This document shows, piece by piece, positions 10,616 to 21,499 of a stretch of DNA of 64,000 nucleotides. Under the pieces are notes generated by a model. It ran no database searches, was not told the origin of the DNA, and was given only the letters and a program-made list of their open reading frames with translations. This stretch comes from Portulaca oleracea (Eukaryota > Streptophyta > Magnoliopsida > Caryophyllales > Portulacaceae). The DNA is taken from contig CM055876.1 in assembly GCA_029582165.1 (NCBI GenBank), positions 11,672,501 to 11,736,500 on the forward strand. Reading direction: 5' to 3'. Within the stretch, counting starts at the first letter, position 1; each line of letters begins with the position of its first letter. The translations under genes were made by a program, and so were the position numbers.

Positions 10616-13600
10616 TGTAACGACCCGCCCTAAACCCGTATTAATTAAGGCCTTAATCCCAGTGATTAACAAAATTACGCTGTTCAAAATTTTCTTTCTT
10701 TTACGCTAATATGGTTATTACTGTTATTATTATTATTTATTTTTATGCGCGACAGATCTCGAGCAAGGCGATGGTTAAACGGGTTGATTTTATGTTATCT
10801 CGAATTTAAAGTTATAAATATTATTACGAGTTTATGAATACTTTTACGATAAGTTATATAATTTATTTTATCGTTCTCAATTTTACGTTTGTAACCAAAG
10901 AAGGTTATATTAATTTTAATTTCCGTTTCAATTACGATTTATGTTACCCAACCTTCCTAAACATATTTTATCGCCCAATTTATTTTATTAGTGTTATCCT
11001 ACCAATTTATTTTATGTGGTTTAATACTAGTTAATTTTACCCAATTTATTTCCAAGTAATCATATTTAATCATATACTAAATTATTTTACCAAGTTTATG
11101 TTCATTAATTTTATTTAGTCAATACCAATTATTTTACCTAGCTAGTTTATATTACTAATTGTCTAAGTTAAATTCCCATCTAGAGAGCTAATTATTTAAG
11201 ATAAGTTTTTCTTACATATATACTAGGGGGTTTATTCTTGCTTTTCATTTTTAGACTTTTGTCTCAATAACACCACACTCTTCACTCCTCTCTTCTTCCC
11301 TCTTCTCCAGCCAGCCACGCCCCCCTCTGCTCCGGCCAATTTCCGTGACGACCAAAGTGTGGCCGTGCTCCCTTCCATCTCCCCTCTTGTTTTTCTCCTT
11401 CAATTTCTTCTCCAAGTGGTACAATTCTCAAACCCTAACTCTAATCTTTACGTTCTAATTTGAAATTTCATTTCTAATTTGGGTTTTCTTGATGTTTTTC
11501 ATCTCCTTTATGATTTCTAAGCATGAATTTATGTTGTGGTTAAGTTAGGTTAATTAGGGTTTAAGTTTTGGGTTGAATGCATGTAAATTTTGGGTGTTCT
11601 TGAAGAGTTCTTGATAGATTTATGGTGGATGATGATTCTATCTTGTGCATGTGAGTTTGTTGAAGGAATATTGAATTTTGGGACTGATTATAAGTATTGG
11701 TTATGTTAATTATGTGATTTTGTGCTTAAATGATATGAATTGGTGAGAATTTGGGGAAGGAGTGCTAGTACAAGCATTGTTTCAAGTAGCATGATTTAAT
11801 CCATGGTTGTATGTGAGATTTATGATGTTATTTGAGTAAGTTTTGAATGTTCATTTCTGGAAATATGATGAATGTTAGCTAATTTGAAGTTTGGTTGTGA
11901 ATTGGTATGATTTAGAAGCTTAAACAAACATTAGAAGTGGGATTAAGGGCATTAAAGTTTCTGTTTGGGAATCTGATTTTTACAGAGGATGAAAAATGTG
12001 AATTTTGCTCGGATTTTTATTGGAAATGATAGCCCAAGTGATTATCTAACTCTAGCCTTTGGAATTTCGAGAATCTGATATGTGTAGCCCGAGATACGAG
12101 CAAAACCGTGAAAGGGTGCAATTATATACGTTTTCTGAGTCAGTAACTTCTTGCTAAGTTTTCGTCCATTTGGAGACTTTATTGGCTTTAGTGATAAACA
12201 TAAAAGTTTTAGGTCGTTCTTCAAACTTTCCGGAAACATAAAGTTTGCATCCATACGATATTGGGTGAGTGAGATATGAGGCTAAGAAGGAGGGCTGTCA
12301 GCAAAGTCGCTGCCCAGAATTTTAATAGTTAATTCTAACTTTAAGGTTGCTTTTTGATCTCCTAGGAGGCTTTAATGAGATGTCGACCTTTGTGTCATTG
12401 TTAAGATGGTTTGAGTAGGTTTTCAAAGTTGATTTAAGTTATTTTAGTGTTTGGGATTACCTCCTAAAGGTTTATGGAAATACTACCAAACCATGGGGTA
12501 AAGTGATGAGGTTTTGAGTTCGTTTAAGTGGTGTTGATGGCTAAGTGGTACCTTGACTTCCTAATAAGTTTATGGGTTTCCTCGATGTCTAAATAGTCCA
12601 AGGAACATTCCTTCTATGTTTTCAAATCACCGGTCATCGGTTCGTAAACGTTCCAAAATTCATAATCATGTCCTTATCTAATTTCCGTCGCTTGGCAACG
12701 TTTCTTTCATGTCTTCGATGACCGAACATCTTCTCTTCTTAAGCCTTCAAGGACTCCAATTCTATGCTCTTCTAAGCTGGTTATTAAGGATGCTTTTTAC
12801 ATCATAAGCCTCTTTGATCCTATTCAAGTTTCACCATAAGTTTCGCTTTAAATTTCCAAGCCGCATGATTAATTCCAAGTGCTCTGCTTCTGTCCGGGCC
12901 TTTTTCCGAGCCCTTCCTTTCATTTTTAGCCTTCGGGCCAGTTGACAAAGTTGTAGGGCGTGATTTTCCCTTTCTGAAAAGTACTCGTTTGCAAAAATCC
13001 AAGTTTCCTAGCTCAAGTTATCATCAAATCATAGATTTATCCAAAAACTGAAATTTCTATTTTCTCATCCCTTTTAAGTTATCAAGTTTTAATTACTTTA
13101 ATCCCAGCTTGTAAATTTCAAGGACTTTATTAAAGTTCTCAATTTTCTTATGCTCTTATTATAGTTTCCAAGTCGCCCAAACCGTCCCAAGCTCGAGGCA
13201 CATCGCTAGATCTTTCTACTACCCAAGGTATGCGAATTGTCCAACTTTTCGCTCCTTATTATCATTTAATGTTTTCATAGTTATTTTAAGTTGTGCTTTA
13301 ATGTTTATGTTACGGTTTTAAAAGGTCCCATTTTATGTTTTCTTTGTGCTAGTTACTTATAGGTGCTAGCTCTCTTTTTATGTATGATACTCCTGATCAG
13401 AGTGTTCAGACTGCCGATGTCATCGCTTTCGATCACCCAATCCAAACATCGATCGGTTTGGGCATGCGCGTGTGTGAGATGCATTGCATCGATCGTAAGG
13501 GACCAAATACTATGTTTTAGTACCTATCTTACCTTTCATGTACTTTACCTTTTATGTTGATGAATCAAGTTATTTTATTCTTGTTTATCCCTTTCCCCGT

Positions 13601-14123
13601 TTTCAAAATGAATTTAAATGCCGGCACTAAAACCGTTTTCGAACGGTTTGACGTGTTGGAGGTTTACGTACTGAGTGTTTCCCCACTCATTTTTGCGTAT
13701 GTTTTAATGTTTTGTTTTAGGCGGTCCGAGCTCGCAAGTTAAAGGCAAGGATAAGCAAAAGTAGGAGTTTTCCCGACCAAGGTAGTCATGAACGTCGTTG
13801 TTGGCCGACTCCGGTGGTCTTTATGGTTTCGAAGGCCGTTTTATATATGGAAAGGGTTTTTGTATATATCTTTGATGGTTGTATAAAGTCTAATTCCCAT
13901 GTTTTGATGGTTCCTAAGTATGGAGTGTTGTATTTCAAAGTTTGGTGATTATTTTGTATGGGGTTAAGTATATTTTATTTTTGGGTTATGTTTGGTGTTT
14001 GTGTTTGCCTTGTCCCGAGTGGGGACGGCGGTAATACCTCAACCCTGGTGTTCCACTGCGCTAATCACAGGTTTAATTGATGGTTTAAGTTAATCTTGTG
14101 GTTAAGGGTTTTGGGGTGTTACA
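10616..14123 (+). mobile_element. Large solo LTR (3,508 bp) nested in the Copia element
   Basis: Starts TGTAACGACCCGCC and ends TGTTACA, typical of long Gypsy-type LTRs in plants. The flanks are TAGAG (10611-10615) and TGGAG (14124-14128), a 5-bp target duplication with one change. It exactly interrupts the Copia polyprotein between integrase and RT. A TATA-like run near 11,216, followed by CT-rich leader-like DNA at 11,270-11,400, suggests plus orientation. No coding sequence, PBS or second LTR lies inside, so it is a solo LTR. Length would suit chromovirus (Tekay/Del) or Tat-type LTRs, but this cannot be decided here. Confidence 0.8.
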
Positions 14124-16738
14124 TGGAGGCAGCTTGTGAACTATGCTCAGGAGCTGCTGTGTCAGTGAGACTTTGCTGATCATTGTCCCCCTGTGTGAAG
14201 ATTGTACTTCTGTTCTTCCTGGACTCCCCCTGTCACATATATATTCTGTGTCCACCATCTCTTGTGGACTGTAGAGGGATTTGGGTGGTATTGGTCCATG
14301 GGTTTTCTCTTGTGCTTCAAGCTTAAAAGGGAAAATTTCTTCACAAAATTGTACATCCCGACTAACCAAATATTCTTAGGCTTCCAAATCATATAATTTC
14401 CAACCCTTTTTACCGAAAGGGTAACCGACAAAGATACATTCTCTACTCCTGGAAGCAAATTTGTCATGACTTTTGCATCTAGCATAACACAAGCAGCCAA
14501 AAACTCTTATTTCATCATAGATGGGTTTCTTGCCAAATAACAACTCATAGGGGGTTTTCCCTTTTAACAGTTTGCTCGGGGTTCGATTTATTAAATAAGC
14601 TGTTGTCATCACACATTCCCCCAAAACTCCAAAGGTAAATTTGCTTGAAAACGTAGTGCCCGAGCAACATTCAAAAGATGTCGATGTTTTCTCTGCACCC
14701 GACCATTTTGTTGGGGTGTATCAACACAACTTGTGTGATGGATTATCCCTAGCTGCTCAAAAAAATCTCTGACTTGTCCAGACTTGAATTCTAACCCATT
14801 GTCACTCCTTATAATTTTTACGGTCTTATCAAATTGAGTCTTAACCATGGCAACAAAACTTCTCAAGCATTTTTCAGTTTCACTTTTATTCTTTATGAGA
14901 TACACCCACACATTCCTACTAAAATCATCGACAATAGTAACAAAATAATGCGCGCCACTGGAAGAAGGAACTTGATAAGGTCCCCAAATATCACAGTGAA
15001 TCACTTCAAAAAGTTGTTGTGCATTATTATTACTCAACACAAAAGAGCTTCTAGTTTGTTTTGCTCTAAAACACATCTCACACACTGCATCATTGTGTAC
15101 ATTCCTATTGAATAAATTCAGAGATTTTAGGAGTAAAGATATGACTTCTCCCGAAGGGTGACCTAACCGTTGATGCCAAAGTTGATCTGTCTTCACTGCA
15201 TGAAGTTGTGCATTCTGCTTGACTGCCCCTTTGAAGAAGTAAACCCCATCTAGCTGCTCACCCGTACCAATCGGAATCCTCAAAGTGCGGTCCTGCAAAA
15301 TACAAGAAGTTTCATCAAACGTGACTGTGCAATTCAGATCTTTACAAGCTCGGGAAACTGAGATGAGATTACAACTCAAAGTAGGCACATATAAAGTGTG
15401 ATTGAGTTTCAACGTTTCATCCAACAAATACGTCCCTTGCTTCGTAGCCGTGGTTCTTGTTCCGTTGGGGAGGTCTATAGCTATGGGAGGAATACTTTGT
15501 ACATTCTCCAACAAGCCTAATTCGCTACTCATATGTGTAGAGGCGCCACTATCAATTAACCAGGGGGGTTTGAGGTTACCTGTCAGTTTTTCAGTGTTCT
15601 TTGAGTCCTCAATTAAACTCAGAATGCGCTGAACCTGATCTGATGTGAAGCCGGGTATGGTGACAACGAGGAGGGTTGCTGTTCTGTGCTGGAATAAGCT
15701 ACTGCTGCTGCTGCACTTCCCGTTTTGTCACTGGTTGGTGTCGCGAATACTTGTCCAGTAACCCTGCTGTTGTTGCCACGTCCATATCCTCCGTTCCGGC
15801 CTCCTCGTCCTTCCCTGTGACCTCGTCCTCCACGGCTACACCCCCTTGTGCTCCATCCAGGTGGGTATCCTATAACGTCAAAACAATTAGTTTTATCATG
15901 GCCAAATTTGCCACAGTGAGTGCACGTGGGCCGCTCTTCATTGGGTGTTATGTTTGTTACTCCTCTTGTTGCTACGGCAAAAGCCGACGCTTCGACCTTC
16001 TCGTCTCTGTTCATCACGACCTTTTTATGATACTCTTCTTGCCTCACAATGTTAAATATTTTTTCAAGGCTTGGGAATGGCTCCATGGCCAATATTTGGC
16101 TTCTAATATTCGAGTATCTTTCATAACACAGACCCATCAAAAATTGATGGGTTCTCTCTTCTTCCATGAGTCGAGAAACTTGCCCGTTTATGTCGCACTT
16201 GCACTTCACACAAGACCACTTTGGAAGCTCTACATAGTTGGTTAACTCACTCCACATGCTGCGCAATTTTGCATAGAATTGGAGCACATCTATATTGCTA
16301 TGTTTACAAGAAGCAATGTTGTCTTTGAGTTGATACACCTTGGGCATGCTTGGAGTTGAATATCGCTTTTCCAGATCGTCCCATAGTTCTTTGGCGATTT
16401 CGGTGTACGGCAAGGTCGAATGAAGCTTCAGGTCGATCGAGTTCTGAATCCATGAGCAGAGCATGGAATTGACCCTGTCCATGCATCTAATTCTTCCCCT
16501 TCCTCTGTGGGTTTTATTAATCTTCCATCTACAAACTTTAACTTATTTTTGGCTTTTAAAGCAGTTCGTACTGCTTGTCTCCATGTCTCGAAATTGTCTC
16601 CGTCGAAGAAAATCGGAGTAATCGAGGTCCCGGTCCTTCCGAAGGGTGAAGATAATAAGGTGAATCAATGGTGATCATGAATGGAGTTTGTTTTGGCTGA
16701 GGTTTCTCTCCTTCTTCTGGTCTTTCAATATTACTCAT
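14124..16738 (-). pseudogene. Broken Copia gag-protease-integrase
   Basis: Gag begins at about 16,738 (MSNIERPEEG), shifts frame near 16,630, and continues to a CCHC zinc knuckle (CTHCGKFGHDKTNC) near 15,910. After another frameshift near 15,610 the protease motif DSGA lies at 15,553-15,542. GAG-pre-integrase and the integrase core follow (HCDIWGPY; IIRSDNG). In the third catalytic position the usual Glu of QNG..ER is Gln (NGRVQRKH; codon CAG at about 14,695), which would abolish strand transfer. A TAA stop lies at about 14,376 between LEA and EYLVSRD. The coding sequence is then cut at 14,123 by the nested LTR. Confidence 0.92.
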
Positions 16739-16752
16739 GATCACAAATTGTC

Positions 16753-16764
16753 GCTCTGATACCA
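16753..16764 (-). other. tRNA-iMet primer-binding site of the first Copia element
   Basis: Minus-strand TGGTATCAGAGC directly follows the 5' LTR. It is the standard PBS complementary to the 3' end of plant initiator methionine tRNA. Confidence 0.95.
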
Positions 16765-16978
16765 TGTAGAAAAATTAAGGTTGACACTCAACTTCTTGTT
16801 TTATTGATCATCAACCAAAACTATTTATATAAAAATCTGGCCGCAGTCCTTGATCAACTAGGAAACAAAAAGAATTCTTTTCCTAATAAAATTAGGTACT
16901 AAAGAGACCTATCACAACTCAATCTCCTATTCTAAATACAATTCTATAACAGAATACTAATCGCATTAGTTGTTAACA
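16765..16978 (-). repeat. 5' LTR of the first Copia element
   Basis: 214 bp, homologous to 8578-8799, and lacking about 8 bp of a short AT-rich run present in the other copy. Followed on the minus strand by the PBS. Confidence 0.93.
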
Positions 16979-16983
16979 AAATT

Positions 16984-17317
16984 TGAGCATAAATATGTGA
17001 AAAAAGGAAGAAGTTTGGACCTCAGTGGCTCAACTTGTGCTGGATTTTATGCTTGTCATATGTCAAATGAAGACTGAAGAGAGAAGTTAATTTATACATG
17101 CAAAAGGCACCAAATCTGAATTCTATCGCGCATATTGCACAAATTATTCATGGAAACTATTTTTTTTTATCCAAATAAACTATTTGATATTCAACTTAAT
17201 TCATATTTTTACATAAAAAAAAACTTAATTTATATTTAATCAAATTTAATTATTAAAATTAAGATTAATTTTTCTCTATGTATGTATAAGTTATATTGTA
17301 ACTGTCAAAATTATTCT
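16984..17317. other. Short AT-rich intergenic stretch
   Basis: No gene or RNA is seen. It separates the Copia target duplication from the Mutator-like element. Confidence 0.5.
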
Positions 17318-17326
17318 TTATTTTTA

Positions 17327-17510
17327 GGGAAATTGAAATTAAATAAACCAGTCTATAGGTGTCCTTTGATCTAACTAACCAACCTTTAACTTTTGTTTTC
17401 TACGAACTAAGCTTAACACCTTATTTTTTCCAACGAATCACCACCGAGACGTCCAACTCGTCAGAGGTATGATGTGGCGGTTGTGATAACTTATGTGGAG
17501 GTTGTTAAGT
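17327..17510 (+). repeat. Left TIR of the Mutator-like element
   Basis: Inverted match to 28165-28344 over about 180 bp, with shared phrases such as 'aaccaacctttaacttttgtttt' and 'gaggtatgatgtggcg'. Confidence 0.8.
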
Positions 17511-17535
17511 AAAAAACAAAAAGGAAAAAGACTTA

Positions 17536-17713
17536 AGGCCCTGTTCGGCAAAAAGAGCGGATTAAGTAGCGGATAACTGTTAAGGTAGCGGATAGCTGAT
17601 GTATATTAGCGGATAACTGATAGCTATGAAAATAGTTGTCCGTAAAGAACGTGTTCGGTAAAATCAGAGGTTGGAGTAGCTGATGAATATGAAATGACCA
17701 AAAAAGACATATC

Positions 17714-17762
<49 letters not shown>

Positions 17763-18078
17763 TTACAGTCGTCGTTGTTGTTATTATTATTCTACCATCA
17801 TCATCATCATCATTATTATTTTTATTACTAATTACTTTCTTCACCACAAAAAATTGTCCATGTTAATGAGATAGAAAATTTTAAATTTTGACCAGTAATT
17901 TGTCAAATTAAATATTTAACTATTAGAAAAAACTAGAATTGTTAGATACGTAATCGAAATTGCTTTTACTTCAACATAAATTTACAAATCTTGGTAATTT
18001 AAAGCGTGAAAAATTATTGATCAAAGTGTTACATCGAACACCGTCAAAATAATATGAGTCAATTTTTTTGGATGGAGA

Positions 18079-18166
<88 letters not shown>

Positions 18167-18483
18167 CTTATAGTGAGATAAACTTGGCTTTGTAGTGAGA
18201 TACACTTGGCTTATAGTGAGATATGTTGAACAAGTATTGTCAAAGAATTATCTACAAACGATGGGTATATATGGTATTCAATCATCCAAAGATTCAAAAC
18301 GCTACCGGTATACTCTAAACGTTAGTATGAGTAACGTTTGCGAAATTAATCCAAAATGCGAGTTTAAGTGCTTTCCGCTAATTCTAAACGCTACCGTACT
18401 GAACATCTAAAAATTGATAAAATAGCGTTTTGACTGGTCTAAAACGCTAAAAGCTATTCTAAACGCTATTGCCGAACAGAGCC
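17536..18483. mobile_element. MITE nested in the Mutator-like element (PIF/Harbinger-like), about 950 bp
   Basis: Terminal inverted repeats GGCCCTGTTCGGCA and (complement of right end) GGCTCTGTTCGGCA bound it, with TTA next to both ends (17533-17535 and 18484-18486), although one extra base makes the ends asymmetric by 1 bp. Inner subterminal motifs 'agcggataactg' and 'aaacgctaaaagct' recur near each end. No transposase is present. It contains (ATT)n at 17,713-17,762 and adjacent (ATT)n/(AAT)n at 18,084-18,165, which form one large potential hairpin. A hAT-type origin is the alternative. Confidence 0.6.
18084..18165. repeat. (ATT)n joined to (AAT)n, a perfect triplet palindrome
   Basis: An ATT run switches to an AAT run near 18,120, so the two halves are complementary and can fold into a long hairpin. 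Confidence 0.9.
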
Positions 18484-18529
18484 TTAGACATGTTTTTTTT
18501 TTCCCGTAGTCAGCCTTTGTCATTTTTAA

Positions 18530-18868
18530 AATTTTCTACCTCACTCCCCCCCTCCCCTCTCTCAGGCCGATCCATCGTTCCCCCCTCCCCCAACCTCTCT
18601 TCTCTCACACTCTAGCCCATTCTCACTACTAGCACCACCACCTCTGCCACCTTACCTCCGTTGCCCCCACCCTCGCCGCCACAACCTCCACCTCCACCTC
18701 CACCTCCATCAACACCTCACTTCACCTTCTCTCATTTTCTCTCTCACACTCCAACCCGTCCTCTATGCCATCGCTTTCGCTGCAACCACCACCTTTGCGG
18801 CCACAACTTCCACCACCATCGCCGCCACCACCTCCAGCCACACAACCTCCACATCCACCTCACCTCTT

Positions 18869-18912
<44 letters not shown>

Positions 18913-19054
18913 CCCCCCCTAAGCCGACCCCCTTCCCCCAACCTCTCTCTCTCATCTTTCACGTTAAAATAGGGGAGGTAGAGGAGGAGTGGTCTAACCT
19001 CTGTTTGAGGGGAGGCAAAGACTGGCCGCTATGACCGTCACCAATGGTCCTTCT
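18530..19054. other. GC- and CT-rich segment of the Mutator-like element, left part
   Basis: Pyrimidine- and CCACC-rich DNA with a (CT)n tract at about 18,871-18,910. Open frames on both strands are low-complexity (Pro/His/Ser or Arg/Glu) and not credible proteins. Joining across the nested element at ACCGT gives continuous GC-rich sequence with 27,643-28,120. This is consistent with one captured 5'-gene-like segment that was later interrupted. Confidence 0.5.
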
Positions 19055-19059
19055 ACCGT

Positions 19060-20001
19060 TGTAAACACAAATTTCGAGCCTGAAATAAATAAAGACAAGA
19101 AATATGAGAAACAAATTAATTTTTATTGATATTTGAATGTAAGCGGGTACAATCTCTGTATTAAATACAATAAAATAGTCCTCTGATTCAATCTCCTGAA
19201 ATTTGGGTGAGCCGAGGGCGCGGACGCTTGATCTCGATCTCAAATGCAGGTCTAATTGAAGAACTCTTGTAGCAGTTCTTGAGCTGAAGGTTTTGAACGT
19301 TGATCCTTGCTTGATAGTTGAAGATCTTGAACAGTAGTTCTTCAGGTTCTTGGATGCGAGGGCTTGAGTGATTGGTCTCGATCGACGAACCAAACGAAGA
19401 AGATGACTGCAGTCTTTGATGTGAAGAACAGAAGCTGTCGAACTAGCAGACGTTGGTCCTTGGCACTTGGTAGCTGGAGGTCGCTTGTAGTTCGATCTTC
19501 TGAAGGCTTTGCAGGTCTTGGTGAAGAACTCTGAAGCAGTTCTTGATCTTGACGCGGTAGAGGCTTGGAGACTCGATCTTGAGCTTTTGCAGACTTTGAT
19601 CCTTGGCGCTTGGTAGCTGGAGACTGCTGGCAGTTTGATCTTCTGAAGCCTCTGGAGTGCAGAATGCCGAATGCCGCCGGGGTAGCCTGCAGTGTGTGTT
19701 GAAAATGAGGGAGAGGACCCATATTTATAGGTTCTGAAGGCCTAGGGTTGCCTAGGGTTTGAGTCGGGCTTTGGGCTTGGGCCCAAATTAATTAATTATC
19801 CCTTTATTTGAAATAAAGAAATAATTATTATTTTCTGCATCATAATTGACACGTGTCGCGACGCTATTGGCCATGATATATTTCCATTTAAAATTTAATT
19901 AAATAGATCGCCGTAATTAATTAACACGTGGCAGCTAAATAAATTTAAATTATTTTCCCCGTGTCATTTTCTGATTTGCCGACAAATTTTTGCCTTCTAC
20001 A
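19060..20001 (-). repeat. 3' LTR of the gag-only element
   Basis: 942 bp. Bordered inside by a minus-strand purine-rich tract (CGAAGGGGGCATT, 20002-20014). A TATA-like TATAAATA lies on the minus strand near 19,720. Reading frames inside are repeated identically in the other LTR and are not genes. Confidence 0.93.
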
Positions 20002-20014
20002 AATGCCCCCTTCG
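20002..20014 (-). other. Polypurine tract of the gag-only element
   Basis: Minus-strand GAAGGGGGCATT lies immediately before the TGTAGAAGG start of the 3' LTR, the expected position of the plus-strand primer. Confidence 0.7.
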
Positions 20015-21324
20015 AGAGTCAGCCGCGGACACGAATTTGAGGTGTTTGAAGCGGTTGAGTCTCGAACATAATTTGCAAGATTTGCTAGGCAGACTGATAT
20101 GTCTAAAATGTTTTCTGGGCCGCATGGAATGACATAATTTTCCTTTCCAAACCAAAGTTGTAATCGCATTTGGGCCTCTTAGTTGAGCCTGATTAATTAA
20201 CAACCCAATTGTTATATGCTTGTGTACGTCTTCTTGTTCCCCTTTTTTTTTCTCATTATCTATGTGGATAGAATTTTAACAAGAATTAACCATATAAAAT
20301 TCTTAATATCACAATTAGAATTGGAGTAGGATAACAATTGGAGTTGGGGTTGAACTAAGAGTTAGAGTTGGAATTGGAATTGGAGTTTAGAGTCAGGGTC
20401 GAAGACTTGCTGATGAACTACTATAAATTAGCCCGATCCGCTCAATTCACCACCATCGAGCTTGATCGCTTGTTGCTTTGTTAAGTTGTATCGAACCACA
20501 ATCTGACTCGAGCTTCTTAGTTTACAACTTTGCAAGAACAGGGGAGATTGTTCTCGATATACTTCTTTTTCAGCAGCAAGTCTCGACTTTTCATCGGCTA
20601 ACGAATTCTAGCAGGTATTCTTTCTCATCTTTCATGGTTGCACCTCTTTTCCATTCTCTTGGCCTAATTTGTTTGAGTTTCTTTAGCATAGGACTGCTCT
20701 TGCGATGCCGGACGGGTAGGAACCTCCTTAACCTCGGCAACCAACGACACCACTTTCTTTCGAAAGCTCTGTTTCCTCTCACTCAAATCCTTCAACAATG
20801 GATCAATCTCCTTCTCATATGAGAAGTGTGATGGAAATGAAGACATGAGCCTTTTAGGGACCAACATGAACCTTTCAGGGACCAATTATACTGTGAATGA
20901 GTCTGATAATGCAACTTCATATCAATGTTCGCTCAAAATCGAATCACTGTGAATTTCGAACTTCCAGCCGATGGATTAGGCCTTGATACAATCAGGAAAA
21001 AAAAACCTACCACCATTGATAACATGTTCACGCAACTCCGAATCCCTAATCGAACGCCATAGATGACACTGTAGAGAGAGAGACAGTAGACAGTCCATTT
21101 TCTTCTTTGTCTCTTCACGTGTCGTTTTTGGGCTTGGATATTTCATCAATTAAAACAATGCTCCCACCGCCATTCTATTTCTTGTCCTGCGTGATATCAA
21201 TTTTTCACCCCTTTTTATTTGATTTAATGGTGGGCCCCATCTAAAGATAAAGTATAACATCTTTGTGAGTGTTGAATACTCCCTGATGTTGCACTTACTT
21301 TCGTGTTTTGGCCCCTTTTTGTTT

Positions 21325-21327
<3 letters not shown>
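20015..21327. other. Unassigned internal DNA of the gag-only element
   Basis: No retroviral gene is present. Between 20,664 and 20,860 the minus strand encodes a Lys/Glu/Leu-rich, coiled-coil-like stretch (KEIDPLLKDLSERKQSFRKK, then VVSLVAEVKE). It could be a fragment of a host gene or of a plant-mobile-domain-type protein, but no start or full domain supports it. On the plus strand, CTATAAATTAGCCCG near 20,421 followed by leader-like sequence resembles a core promoter antisense to the element. The rest shows nothing recognisable. Confidence 0.35.

Positions 21328-21402
<75 letters not shown>
21328..21402. repeat. (TA)n microsatellite, about 75 bp
   Basis: Pure AT dinucleotide tract inside the gag-only element, next to the first hairpin array. 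Confidence 0.97.
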
Positions 21403-21405
<3 letters not shown>

Positions 21406-21499
21406 CACTTTTCCTTTTGTCATCTTTTTTGTCGCAGGAAGCTGAGATTAATTGTCATCGTGTGCTTCAAGTTGTCCTTCGTCATCGTCACAGTCTTGT

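Larger units (their letters stand above)
8578..16978 (-). mobile_element. Ty1/Copia retrotransposon on the minus strand, split by a nested solo LTR
   Basis: LTRs of 222 bp (8578-8799) and 214 bp (16765-16978), both TG...CA with a TGTTAACA start on the minus strand, bound the element. The target duplication AAATT is perfect (8573-8577 and 16979-16983). Next to the right-hand (5') LTR is a PBS, TGGTATCAGAGC, complementary to initiator tRNA-Met. Next to the left-hand (3') LTR is a polypurine tract. The coding order gag, protease, integrase, RT, RNase H defines Copia. Several frameshifts and stops plus the 3.5-kb LTR insertion show it is dead. The LTR copies differ by about a dozen visible changes and a small indel. 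Confidence 0.93.

Noticed and set aside
18661..19034. Pro/His/Ser-rich frames and the opposing Arg/Glu/Trp-rich frame
   Set aside because: They are produced by CCACC and (CT)n low-complexity DNA; overlapping frames on both strands share the same bias.
19342..19722. A 126-codon frame that occurs twice (also near 26,977-27,357)
   Set aside because: Both copies lie in the two LTRs of one element and differ at one residue because the LTRs are near-identical; no domain supports a protein.
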